A DNA stretch of 64,000 nucleotides from Arion vulgaris. Taxonomy: Eukaryota; Mollusca; Gastropoda; Stylommatophora; Arionidae. Location of the stretch: NCBI GenBank assembly GCA_020796225.1, contig CM036775.1, positions 10,591,171 through 10,655,170 of the forward strand. The letters run 5' to 3'. A program made the translations under genes and the position numbers. The notes beneath the pieces are model-generated. The model was not told where the DNA came from and searched no databases. It was given only the letters and a program-made list of their open reading frames with translations. This document shows positions 54,106 through 64,000 of this stretch, piece by piece. The stretch's first letter is position 1. The number at the start of each line of letters is the position of its first letter.

Positions 54106-54414
54106 CAACCAACAACCCGTATCAAATATTATAAGGAAACGAAGGTGGAAATATTTAGGTCATGTTCTTAGAGCAGACGAAAAAGACTAAATCGACAAGT
54201 CCTTATGTGGTCACCAATTGGGAAAAGAAAACGTGGAAGACCAAAGACCACTCTTCGAAGAACCATCCAACAAGAAAGTAAACTATTGGGATGTAAAACC
54301 ATACAAGATCTCCAACTGCTAGCAAAGAACGCATGATGTATCACATGCATGGAGATCTAAAACCTCTGCCCTATGTGCCGCCTTTGGCTCGAAAGGAATA
54401 AACTAACTAACTAA
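54106..54414 (+). mobile_element. LINE 3' end with CTAA tail and target duplication
   Basis: The plus strand encodes IIRRRWKYLGHVLRADE-like text, GKRKRGRPKTTLRRTIQQE and a tail, then AACTAACTAACTAA. CTAAAACATAAA (54094-54105 and 54415-54426) is a 12-bp target duplication. Confidence 0.75.
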
Positions 54415-54714
54415 CTAAAACATAAAATAAAAGACTGAAAATAAAACAACTCAACAGATATATGAAGTTGAGTGAACGGTCCCTGTAATCATCATGAGAA
54501 GGGTTCAAGTGAGTTAAACTTCAATAGATTAAGCAATTCATTTTAATTGTCTAGCATTCATTAACTCTTATGATTTCAGAACAGTTCTACTGTACAATAA
54601 CAGTGTACTGTACTGCCAAAAAGGGTTTCATATTTTCTGTTTATTGTTAATTTTTTTAATTTGATAAAGTGTCCTACCCCATATTTACGGTAAATATGAG
54701 GTACACTGAAATGA

Positions 54715-54905
54715 GTGCTAGAATTAGGTGTTAAGTTTGGACATGTCAGACAGTGTCGTCTTCATAGTAGTGAGAGAAGGTGTACTAATCAACTTCTCAT
54801 GGGTATGGTGAACAAATCAACTTTAGGATGGCTGCTGTAGTAGAGGACAGCACGCATGGGAATGTCCAATGTGCCATGACGTCGAACACAACATAACATA
54901 ACAAT
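54715..54905 (+). mobile_element. LINE tail fragment, inverted relative to its neighbour
   Basis: It matches 45660-45848 (RELGVKFGHVRQ-like text, then TLGWLL and the ACATAACATAAC tail). The related fragment 54945-55020 is on the opposite strand. Confidence 0.65.
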
Positions 54906-54944
54906 TGAGTATAATTTGGTAAAATTTATATATATATTATATAT

Positions 54945-55020
54945 ATATTATAGTGCGTATAGCCATGTCATTTTCTTGAGATTTGATCTCCGAGTGATGT
55001 CCACCCATTCCACGCACATA
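54945..55020 (-). mobile_element. LINE RNase H fragment, right half of the Tigger target
   Basis: The minus strand reads GTGGAATGGGTGGACATC and continues into RNase H-like coding sequence close to 45480-45560. It joins 57461-57595 across the Tigger insertion. Confidence 0.6.
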
Positions 55021-57460
55021 CAGTGGAACTCCAATATTCGTCATTAATCCGTTCCCGATGGGATGATGAATATCGAAAAAGACGAATATCGAACAATTTT
55101 TTCCCATAGGAATTAACTAAAAATGGATTAATTCGTCCTCGCCTCGAATATTGCGTATCTATTCTATAACAAAATAAATTTTCACTTGAGAATCGATCTC
55201 AGAAATCATTTCAAACACTGTATAATTTAACTACAGCACATATTAACCAGCGTACTGCCATAAATAATACGTAATATGCACTGTGTAGGCCTACATAAAT
55301 ACATGTAGTACACTAAACTCAAATAAAATTTTAAAAAGAAATTTACCTTTTGGATGAGAAAAACAGTGATTCTTATTAAGAGTTTTTTTTTTAAGGTTAC
55401 AGTACTACGTAGGTTATTTTTGCGGAAGATGAGTCACCTTCCATTACGTCATCAAGCAATGTCACTTCAGGCGATTGATTGATTCCAGACGATTCGCCAA
55501 CATTTACAGATGATTCACCAGCACTCGTTTTTTAAAAGAATTTATCCAAGGTTGATTGTTTTGTTTTGTTCTTTAGAATTTTTCTAAAGTGTCCAAACAC
55601 GTCGTCATCAAACGAATTGATACGTTGGTTTACAATAGCGATGTTTGGATGCCATTTCTCAATAAAAACCTGCATTTTCCCCCACATAGTTAACTATTCC
55701 TTTTATTTCACCACTTGAATCTGGGCCATCGTCTTTTTCCTCGTCTGATGAAATTTCTCTTACCGCTTCAACTTCCTGTTCTTTATGAAGTTCGAGTAGC
55801 TCCTGTGTGGTCAAATCCGTTCTATGTCCCTCTACCAATTCTTCGACATCTGTGTTGTCAATCTCCAATCCCAGGGATACCCCCAAAGCAACAATTTCAT
55901 CAACAACTGGCTGTTCTTGAAAACCATCAAAGTCTCTTTCTGATACACAATCTGGCCATACTTTTTTCCATGCAGAATTCATTGTACGGGTGGTGACTTC
56001 GTTCCATGCTTTATCAATTAGCCTTAAACAATGTAGGATATTAAAGTGATTTTTCCAAAAATCACGCAATGTAAGCTCAGTCTCTGACGTGACCTCAAAA
56101 CATCTTCGAAACAGTGCTTTCGTATACAGTTTCTTAAAGTTAGAAATTACTTGTTGGTCCATGGGTTGAATCAGTGGAGTTGTATTTGGGGGTAGATATT
56201 TAACGCGAATATAATCGTAATCACCAGTTAAAACATCTTCTAAGCCAGGGGGATGAGCAGGAGCATTGTCCAAAATTAATAAAACTTTCACTGGTAAATT
56301 AATACTTTCTAGGTAAGCTTTAGTACTTGGGGCAAAGACTTCATGAATCCACTCTAAAAAAATTGCCTAGTCACCCAAGCCTTTCTATTTGATCGCCACA
56401 TGACATTTAATCTACTTTTAATGATATTGTTTTGCTTAAAGACTCTCGGATTTTCAGAATTGTATATGAGCAAGGGTTTAATTTTGCAATCACCACCAGC
56501 ATTGCCACAGAGCATAAGGGTTAACCTGTCTTTCATAGGCTTATGGCCCGGCATTGAACTTTCCTCTCTTGTAATGTAGGTGCGTCTTGGCATCTTCTTC
56601 CAAAACAACCCTGTTTCGTCGCAATTGAAAACTTGCTGAGGGACATATTCTTCAGCATCTACGAAGTTTTTTAAAATCGATCACAAACTGTTTAGCTCCT
56701 TCTGCATTCGAACTTGCAGCCTCGTCATGTCTAACTACACTATGAATGCCTGTGCGGGATTTAAAATTGCGGAACCAGCCACTACTTGCCTTGAATTCGA
56801 CAGCATCAGCGAATGTTAATGGCCTAGGCCTTTCATTCTGTAAATCTTGATAAAGTGACCTCGCTTTTTTCGCAAATTATAGCTTCTGAAACACTATCAC
56901 CAGCCCTTTGTTTTTCAGTTATCCAAACTAATAACAACTTTTCCATGTCCTCAATGATTGGCGATCTATTAGAAGCAAGAATTGTTACACCTTGTGCGAC
57001 TTCAGCTGATTTAATAGCATCCTTTTTTTTATTATGCTAGCAATGGTAGTTCTCGGCATTTCAAATTCCTTTACTAAATTGGCGACATGTGTTCCAGCTT
57101 CAAACTTAGCAATAATTTTTTTTTTAAAATCAATGGTACTTTGCACTGCTTTTCTTTTTTTTACCACCATTATCGTCACTACACTTCTTACGTCCCATGG
57201 TCACTAAATTTTTGTAATAATAAATTGCAAAAACTGCAAAAGATTTAAAAAAAATAACAAGAGTTTTATTGCGTGCACTTTCAAACAAGCGCTTCAGCCA
57301 AACAACCGACACAAAATGGCGATCAGCTGCTTTCTGCCGGCTTCCGGAGGTAGGACAAATATTGACTTACGGACGAATATCGAAAAACAATTTTGACGAA
57401 AAAACAGGGTGAATATCGAAAAAGACGAATACTGGCGGGGATGAATATTGGAGTTCCACT
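55021..57460 (-). mobile_element. Complete Tigger/pogo-like DNA transposon
   Basis: The ends are inverted repeats: CAGTGGAACTCCAATATTCG at 55021 and its complement ending at 57460, flanked by TA on both sides (55019-55020 and 57461-57462), the pogo/Tc1-mariner signature. The 2.44 kb element carries one transposase on the minus strand. Further inner copies of GAATATCGAAAAAGACGAAT lie at both ends. It interrupts an RNase H-containing LINE fragment whose two halves flank it. Confidence 0.9.
55659..57199 (-). pseudogene. Tigger/pogo transposase, frameshifted
   Basis: A plausible start at 57199 reads MGRKKCSDDNGGKK. A CENP-B-type N-terminal helix-turn-helix region follows in another frame (AVQSTIDFKKKIIAKFE, PRTTIASIIKK). 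Then come a DNA-binding middle part, a first catalytic D in a DETGLFWKK-like segment near 56600, a second D in LLILDNAPAHPPGLED, and a third in LIQPMDQQVISNFKKLY. The C-terminal 210 aa are one open frame (56291-55659). Several single-base shifts, mostly at A runs, break the frame, so the protein is not encoded intact as assembled. Confidence 0.85.
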
Positions 57461-57597
57461 GTACTTCCAGATCCAATCCTTTGAAGCATATTCATCGAAT
57501 CTGATATGATAATCATATCGGTTACCTGTTGCTCAGCCACCCATGGTATTCATATCAGCACCAAATGATATGTTATGAAATTTGAGTGCCATATTTA
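57461..57597 (-). mobile_element. LINE RNase H fragment, left half of the Tigger target
   Basis: The minus strand reads GGGTGGCTGAGCAACAGGTA and the sequence around SDSMNMLQ, matching 45400-45475 on the plus strand. It ends where SINE D begins. Confidence 0.6.
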
Positions 57598-57607
57598 GTG
57601 GTAGTTT

Positions 57608-57937
57608 GAGGGGGACTGCCTAGAGTAGTTGATAGTAGCTCGGCCTGCTAGCTGTGAGACGCCTCATAGCTCGGGTTCGAACCTACTGTCCGGCATTTGT
57701 TCGGTCCCCTGGTCTTACTCAGGACGATAACGTGAGTACCTCTGAAGTCGGAGAAAATCTGCCTGTATGGCGAGGAATACTAATTACGAGTACATTGAGC
57801 ACACGGCTGCCAGTGTAAAATAATTTACAATGTGCACGCTGCTGCCATTGTAAGAAATTGGAAAAAAAGATTTTCACGCAAAAATCAGTTTCAGAGATGA
57901 AACTTCGTCTGAGTTGAAAGGACGAAAGAAAAAAAAA
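57608..57937 (+). mobile_element. SINE D copy 3
   Basis: Plus-orientation copy from GGGACTGCCTAGAGTAGTTG to an A-rich tail. AGTGGTAGTTTG flanks both ends. Confidence 0.9.
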
Positions 57938-57954
57938 AAAAGTGGTAGTTTGTA

Positions 57955-59300
57955 TTTAGATGCCTGCGATTTTGCATCTAACTCTCAGACCAAAAGTTGT
58001 TGTCCATCGCTGCCATTGAGGGAAGTGCCTATCCCTTCACATTTTTAGACCCAAGTATGCAGGAGAAATAATTTCTTTCATCACTTGTAGAGTCTCAGGT
58101 GTAGGAAATAAACCAAAACATTTTGTGTATAATTTGAAAATTGAACACTCAACACATTGCTCTGTACCAGCAGAGACTATTTATATAATGCTATTAAGAT
58201 CGTCAATCAATCAAGTGCCATGCCTTCCGGTGTAGGCGATCATGTCTCAACAACTCTCTCTCCTTGGTGCAGTTAGTTAATTCTGACGTCGAGCCATGAG
58301 GTCAGACCATCCAACCTCTTCTTCCTCTGTCTTCCATGATCTCTCCTTCCCTGAATTTTACTTGTAGTCACCAAATGTTCTAAGTTATTGTCAATACATT
58401 TGTGTTACTGACACACTCTTGACATTTCTTATGGCCAGAATTTTTGCACATTACAATTTTATTTTATTCATTGCCCAAGTTTACTTAATGCAGTTTGATC
58501 ACATGATATTCCCATACGTTGAATGTTAATATTCTGTATATGTCTATTAATAGCACAGTCTTACAAGTTTGTTCATAGCTAATATTTAACTTTTGAAATT
58601 TTACTTGTGAGGCCCAGCAACTTGACGAGATACAGTTGCCCTTCTTATGTGAAGTGTGTGTTGACTAGGATCACATCATGTTTTATCCTCAAGACATCAG
58701 CAATTCATCTACTTCTTGGCATTCCTGGACCATGTTTCCAGGTCATCTGGTGTTGAATGTTTGTGTTGGCAAATAATTGTGCTGCATTCTAACGAGGTTT
58801 TGAACCATTTTACTTTCTGCATCTCAGTGTAGTTCAAGCATGCTATTAGTTATATTCACCAATTTCTGCATGTCTTTTTTGTTGTCATTAATATTTCAAA
58901 GGTCACCAAGTTGGAATATGATAATATAATATCACTGTATGTAGATACGAACATAATGATGCCTGTCACTGACATATTTTGAAAATCATATCACATTCTG
59001 AATACTTTTTGCACAATCTTGTTGCTGTTAGGATAGTGTGGTTACATATGACACAATCTGACATCTGAGATGACATCATGATGGATTTATTATATTCTCA
59101 TGACGACTGTAACATTATCATTGTTTCATGACATTGTGACATTCTCAAGACTTTGATGACGTCTTCATGACATTGTTGTGTTCTCATGACTTTGTGACTT
59201 GTATTATTTGATGACATTCTCAATAATTGGTGTCATTATGATTACATGGTGACATTCTCATGACATTATATGATGTTTATATTGTAATTAATGGTGAGAA
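57955..59300. other. No gene seen
   Basis: AT-rich sequence on both sides of 58650. From 59050 it becomes a loose repeat of CATGACATTGTGACATTCTC-type words. No exon or element was recognised. Confidence 0.5.
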
Positions 59301-59384
59301 TGTCTCTCTAGTGAATGTTTGTGATGTCTAAAAACTGCTCAGGCACCAGATAGAATGTAAATAATGTGGTTACATTAAGAGACA

Positions 59385-59885
59385 TGAAACTTGAAAACCA
59401 TCTTGGAGGAGAAGGTAGAAGACAAGAGAGCAAGGAGAAAACCATCTTGGGGGAGAAGGTAAGTGAGCAAGGAGAAAACCATCTTGGGGAGAGAAGGATT
59501 GAGAAGAGAAGACAAGAGAGCAAGGAGAAACCATCTTGGGGAGATTAAAGACAAGAGAGCAAGGAGAAACCATCTTGGGGAGAAGTAAGACAAGAGAGCA
59601 AGGAGAAAACCATCTTGGGGGAGAAAGGGTTTGAAGACAAGAGAGCAAGGAGAAAACCATCTTGGGGAGAAGTTAGAAGACAAGAGAGCAAGAGAAAACC
59701 ATCTTGAGGGAGAAGTTAGAAGACAAGAGAGTAAGGAGAAAACCATCTTGGGGGAGAAGGTAGAAGACAAGAGAGCAAGGAGAAAACCATCTTGGGGGAG
59801 AAGTTAGAAGACAAGAGAGCAAGGAGAAAACCATCTTGGGGGAGAAGGTAGAGACAAGAGAGCAACAAGGAGAAACCCATCTTTC
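59385..59885. repeat. 44-bp minisatellite
   Basis: About 11 units of AGAAGACAAGAGAGCAAGGA then GAAAACCATCTTGGGGGAGA, with frequent single-base changes in G runs. False frames occur on both strands. Confidence 0.93.
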
Positions 59886-60134
59886 TTTCTTTCTCGAATC
59901 CTGTATGCCTCACAGCGTCAGGTCAGAAACCCATCAAGGTGAGGAAACAACACTTGATTGATGTCTCTGATGTTGTATTTGATGTCTGGGATGTCTCTTA
60001 CATTGTAAATTGTAATTGCTGTTTGTGATGACTCTTGTATAAGTCATGAATATCATCATCATCAGGTGCTGTGCTGACTGGCATAAGCAAATAATGAATA
60101 TAGTGATAGTTTAAAAATCACAGTTATAAATACT

Positions 60135-60290
60135 TATGAGACAGATGAAGACAGAGAGAGAACATTTTGGATGGCCTGACTTCGTGGCATGGTAGAGCGG
60201 CTACATCTGAGTTGATAGCAAACACCGAAGATAGAGATTTGTGGAGATCCATGATCGCCTACGCCAGCCAGCACGGCACCTGATGATGAT
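60135..60290 (+). mobile_element. LINE C-terminal tail
   Basis: The plus strand encodes DGLTSWHGRAATSELIANTE and DRDLWRSMIAYASQHGT, stop codons and a GATGATGATGAAG tail, a standard LINE ORF end. Confidence 0.65.
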
Positions 60291-60829
60291 GAAGATAAAT
60301 ACTTGCATATTCTGAAACAAACACTACATCTATTATTGAATATTGTAATCTTTCAGACATGAGCAATTATAATGTATTATTAGACTTAATGTTAACAATG
60401 TCTCTAAAGAAATTAGATAACTTATGTGTTATGTTGATTTATGTCAATGGTCATTTCGACATAACATCAATAAGTAGAGACCACAAGAAATGACATTTAT
60501 GAACAGTCATGCATCATGACATTTATCATGATGTCCCTTTAATCATTGGCACTCAGGGCAAGAAATGAGTAAGAGAGACTTTAGTCATCAAGAAGGCTAA
60601 CGATGTAGCCTAGTAAAGTTAAAGATTAAAGTATAGAATCAATCAAGTTACAGTGAGAGCTATGAGTCGTCATGGTACTAGTGATGAGTTAGTCAGTAAC
60701 GTAATAATGAGACTTTAGTGTCAGTATTCATGTTTTAGTCATACATGTATATAGTGTTGAGTTTAGTCAGTCATATCTAGTGATGTAACTTAAGTCAGAT
60801 ACAAGTCACATGTATGACTCAGTCAGTCA
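60291..60829. other. AT-rich sequence, nothing recognised
   Basis: No coding exon is seen. From about 60660 it grades into degenerate copies of the adjacent 30-bp repeat. Confidence 0.5.
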
Positions 60830-61745
60830 AGTAATTATCATATTGTAGTTAATAGTGAGTCAAGTATATAATGATGTAGTTTAGTCAGTCAAGTATATGG
60901 TGATGTAGTTGTGAGTCAAGTATATAGTGATGTAGTTTAGCAGTCAAGTATATAATGATGTAGTTTAGTCAGTCAAGTTTATAGTGATGTAGTTTAGTCA
61001 GTCAAGTATATAGTGATGTAGTTTAGTCAGTCAAGTATATAGTGATGTAGTTAGTCAATCTAGTATGATGTAGTTTAGTCAGTCAAGTATATATGATGTA
61101 GTTTAGACAGTCAAGTATATAGTGATGTAGTTTAGTCAGTCTAGTATATAATGATGTAGTTTAGTCAGTCAAGTATATAGTGATGTAGTTTAGTGAGTCA
61201 AGTATATAATGATGTAGTTTAGTCAGTCAAGTATATAGTGATGTAGTTTAGTCAGTCAAGTATATAGTGATGTAGTTTAGTGAGTCAAGTATATAGTGAT
61301 GTAGTTTAGTCAGTCAAGTATATAATGATGTAGTTTAGTCAGTCAAGTATATAGTGATGTAGTTTAGTCAGTCAAGTATATAGTGATGTAGTTTAGTCAG
61401 TCAAGTATCTAGTGATGTAGTTTAGTCAGTCAAGTATATAGTGATGTAGTTTAGACAGTCAAGTATATAGTGATGTAGTTTAGTCAGTCAAGTATATAGT
61501 GATGTAGTTTAGTCAGTCAATATATGAGTGGTTTAGTCAGTCAAGTATATAATGATGTAGTTAGTCAGTCAAGTATATAGTGATGTAGTTTAGTCAGTCA
61601 AGTATATAGTGATGTAGTTTAGCAGTCAAGTATTAGTGATGTAGTTTAGTCAGTCAGTATATAATGATGTAGTTTAGTCAGTCAAGTATATAGTGATGTA
61701 GTTTAGACAGTCAAGTATATAATGATGTAGTTTAGTCAGTCAAGT
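60830..61745. repeat. 30-bp minisatellite
   Basis: About 30 units of TAGTCAGTCAAGTATATAGT then GATGTAGTTT, with occasional truncated units. Confidence 0.94.
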
Positions 61746-61839
61746 ATGTAATAAAGTACAGTAGTTCATTAATTGTAATGTGTATATATATATAATGAGA
61801 ATATCTTGATATTAATTGTTGTCCAATATGTACCTGCAG

Positions 61840-62031
61840 AACTAATGATTGGTAAGGGAAAACCTTGACCGTGCTCGCTGACACAAACACAATGTTGGAG
61901 AGCACTGGAGATGTTCCACAATGTTCATCCAAGACAATGTTTGGTATCATCACCAAGTTTGATCCAGTTCAGGACAGTAATACAGACGGAACACTTTCTT
62001 CAAGCGTGCAAGGAGTTGACAAATATTCTAG
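61840..62031 (+). CDS. Weak candidate exon of an unrecognised plus-strand gene
   Basis: After an acceptor-like TGTACCTGCAG (ends 61839), an open frame with ATG at 61892 encodes 46 residues (MLESTGDVPQCSSKTMFG, later KFDPVQDSNTDG) up to donor TCTAG/GTAATG at 62031. An in-frame TAA at 61853 means it would have to be a first coding exon with 5' UTR. No family is recognised. The donor and about 40 flanking bases are duplicated at 62090-62135. A frame of this length could arise by chance. Confidence 0.3.
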
Positions 62032-62129
62032 GTAATGTTTACTGTATACAGATTCTATTATGTTGACAGAATTATGTAGCACACACAAAGTCAAATATTC
62101 TAGGTAATGTTTACTGCATACAGATTTTA

Positions 62130-62760
62130 TTAGGATCTGACCACTACCAATATGTGTAGAACTGACCACTACCAATATGTGTAGATATGACCACTACCAA
62201 TATGTGTAGAACTGACCGCTACCAATATGTGTAGATGTGACCACTATCAATATGTGTAGAAACTGACCGCTATCAATATGTGTACAAGTGACCATTATCA
62301 ATATGTGTAGATGTGACCACTATCAATATGTGTAGAAACTGACCGCTATCAATATGTGTACAAGTGACCATTATCAATATGTGTAGAGCTGACCGCTATC
62401 AATATGTGTAGAACTGACCACTATCAATATGTGTAGAAGTGACCACTATCAATATGTGTAGAACTGACCACTACCAATATGTGTAGAAACTGACCGCTAT
62501 CAATATGTGTAGAACTGACCACTACCAATATGTGTAGAAACTGACCGCTATCAATATGTGTACAAGTGACCACTATCAATATGTGTGCAAGTGACCACTA
62601 TCAATATGTGTAGATGTGGCCGCTATCAATATGTGTACAAGTGACCACTATCAATATGGGAAGAAGTGATCACTATCAATATGTGTAGATGTGTCCGCTA
62701 TCAATATGTGTACAAGTGACCACTATCAATATGTGTACGAGGACCGTTATCAATACCTAA
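62130..62760. repeat. 25-bp minisatellite
   Basis: About 25 units of GACCACTATCAATATGTGTA then GAACT. It begins right after the duplicated donor-like sequence of the candidate exon at 61840-62031. Confidence 0.93.
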
Positions 62761-62819
62761 GAACTATTGTATAGATATGTATACAAGTATGACCTTTAGA
62801 ACAAATAGTGCTGATCAAA

Positions 62820-63375
62820 TTCTTTTGGGTTGTTTTTTTTTGACGGACGTATATTTGTGTGTGCCAACAGATTGTCTGGGTACAAGCTTCCTGCTAGCCA
62901 AGAAGGACATAATGGGAAATATAAAAGTAAGAAAATGTTTCATATCATCTTCATTATCTTCTAATCTCTCAATCTGGTTAGCTATGAAGAAACAAAAACC
63001 ATCGCCAAAGGGCATTGCAAGGCAAAATGGGATAAAGAACATACAAAACACAAGAACCATGGATATTACCAACTGTCCAGAAGGGACCAGACAGCCATAC
63101 TTTGCCTCCGGACGGGTCACAATAGAATGAGACACCACCTGTACACTAAATTCAAGATAGGCACCAACGACCTGTGCCCCTGTGGCTTGGCAAGTATGAC
63201 AACAGAACATATCCTACAGAACTGCCCCAGTATGCAGACCTGATAAGAAAGAGGTGGCCCACTTACACCAGCGTCCAAAACAAACTGTATGGCGTGGTTG
63301 ATAATCTGAGGCAGACGGCTGCCTTTATTAGAGAATCCAAAATCCCAATCTAGTGAGAATGCAGAAGAAGAAGAA
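62820..63375 (+). mobile_element. LINE C-terminal fragment with CCHC-like motif
   Basis: The plus strand encodes SRRDQTAILCLRTGHNRMRH, LYTKFKIGTNDLCPCG and MTTEHILQNCPSM, with an AGAAGAAGAAGAAG tail. The last block matches the copy at 4096-4262. The first 100 bp are unassigned. Confidence 0.7.
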
Positions 63376-63379
63376 GATC

Positions 63380-64000
63380 TCAATAACTGTCTGTATGTTC
63401 TCTAATCTCTCAATAACTTGTCTGTATGTTCTCTAATCTCTCAATAACTTGTCTGTATGTTCTCTGATCTCTCAATAACTTGTCTATATGTTCTCTAATC
63501 TCTCAATAACTTGTCTGTATGTTCTCTGATCTCTCAATAACTTGTCTATATGTTCTCTGATCTCTCAATAACTTGTCTATATGTTCTCTAATCTCTCAAT
63601 AACTTGTCTGTATGTTCTCTAATCTCTCAATAACTTGTCTGTATGTTCTCTAATCTCTCAATAACTTGTCTGTATGTTCTCTGATCTCTCAATAACTTGT
63701 CTGTATGTTCTCTAATCTCTCAATAACTTGTCTGTATGTTCTCTAATCTCTCAATAACTTGTCTGTATGTTCTCTGATCTCTCAATAACTTGTCTGTATG
63801 TTCTCTAATCTCTCAATAACTTGTCTGTATGTTCTCTAATCTCTCAATAACTTGTCTGTATGTTCTCTGATCTCTCAATAACTTGTCTGTCTATATGTTC
63901 TCTAATCTCTCAATAACTTGTCTGTATGTTCTCTCTGATCTCTCAATAACTTGTCTGTATGTTCTCTGATCTCTCAATAACTTGTCTGTATGTTCTCTAA
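63380..64000. repeat. 31-bp minisatellite, continues past the window
   Basis: About 20 units of CTCTAATCTCTCAATAACTT then GTCTGTATGTT, running to the last base. Confidence 0.95.

Overview
The window reads as animal nuclear DNA, most likely from a lophotrochozoan and probably a gastropod mollusc. That is an inference from the density of tRNA-derived SINEs, from non-LTR retrotransposons with RNase H and CCHC/C2H2-like tails, and from minisatellite-filled introns. There are no operons, ribosome binding sites or bacterial-type genes. Nearly all open frames of 60-360 aa are tandem repeats, SINEs or decayed LINE pieces.

The one confident host gene is on the minus strand. Twelve coding exons between 52467 and 13933, each with plausible splice sites and joining in phase apart from two single-base shifts, encode about 487 residues of trichoplein (TCHP), a coiled-coil protein of centrioles and keratin filaments. 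The start methionine, the conserved N-terminus and all coiled-coil blocks align with the vertebrate family. Only the last roughly 10-15 residues are not found. About 1.46 kb of coding sequence is spread over 38.5 kb because the introns hold minisatellites (21-62 bp units, up to 2.6 kb per array) plus nested SINEs, LINEs and MITEs. Several arrays run into the splice sites.

Layout: 1-13.7 kb, LINE and SINE debris, TIR elements and arrays, downstream of the last exon found. 13.9-52.5 kb, the TCHP exons with their array-filled introns; a 3.2 kb nearly full-length but broken LINE sits at 16.3-19.5 kb. 52.6-54.1 kb, TCHP 5' flank with a possible promoter carrying an NRF1-like GCGCATGCG. 55.0-57.5 kb, a complete Tigger/pogo DNA transposon (TA duplication, inverted ends, frameshifted DDD transposase) inserted in older LINE sequence. 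57.6-64 kb, a SINE, 1.4 kb of featureless AT-rich DNA, more arrays, LINE tails and one weak plus-strand exon candidate at 61.9-62.0 kb.

Most notable: in at least three introns a splice site lies inside the terminal unit of a minisatellite, so the array holds many copies of the splice-site sequence. Separately, a hAT-like MITE inserted exactly at the exon 2 donor, and its 8-bp target duplication keeps a donor copy on both sides.
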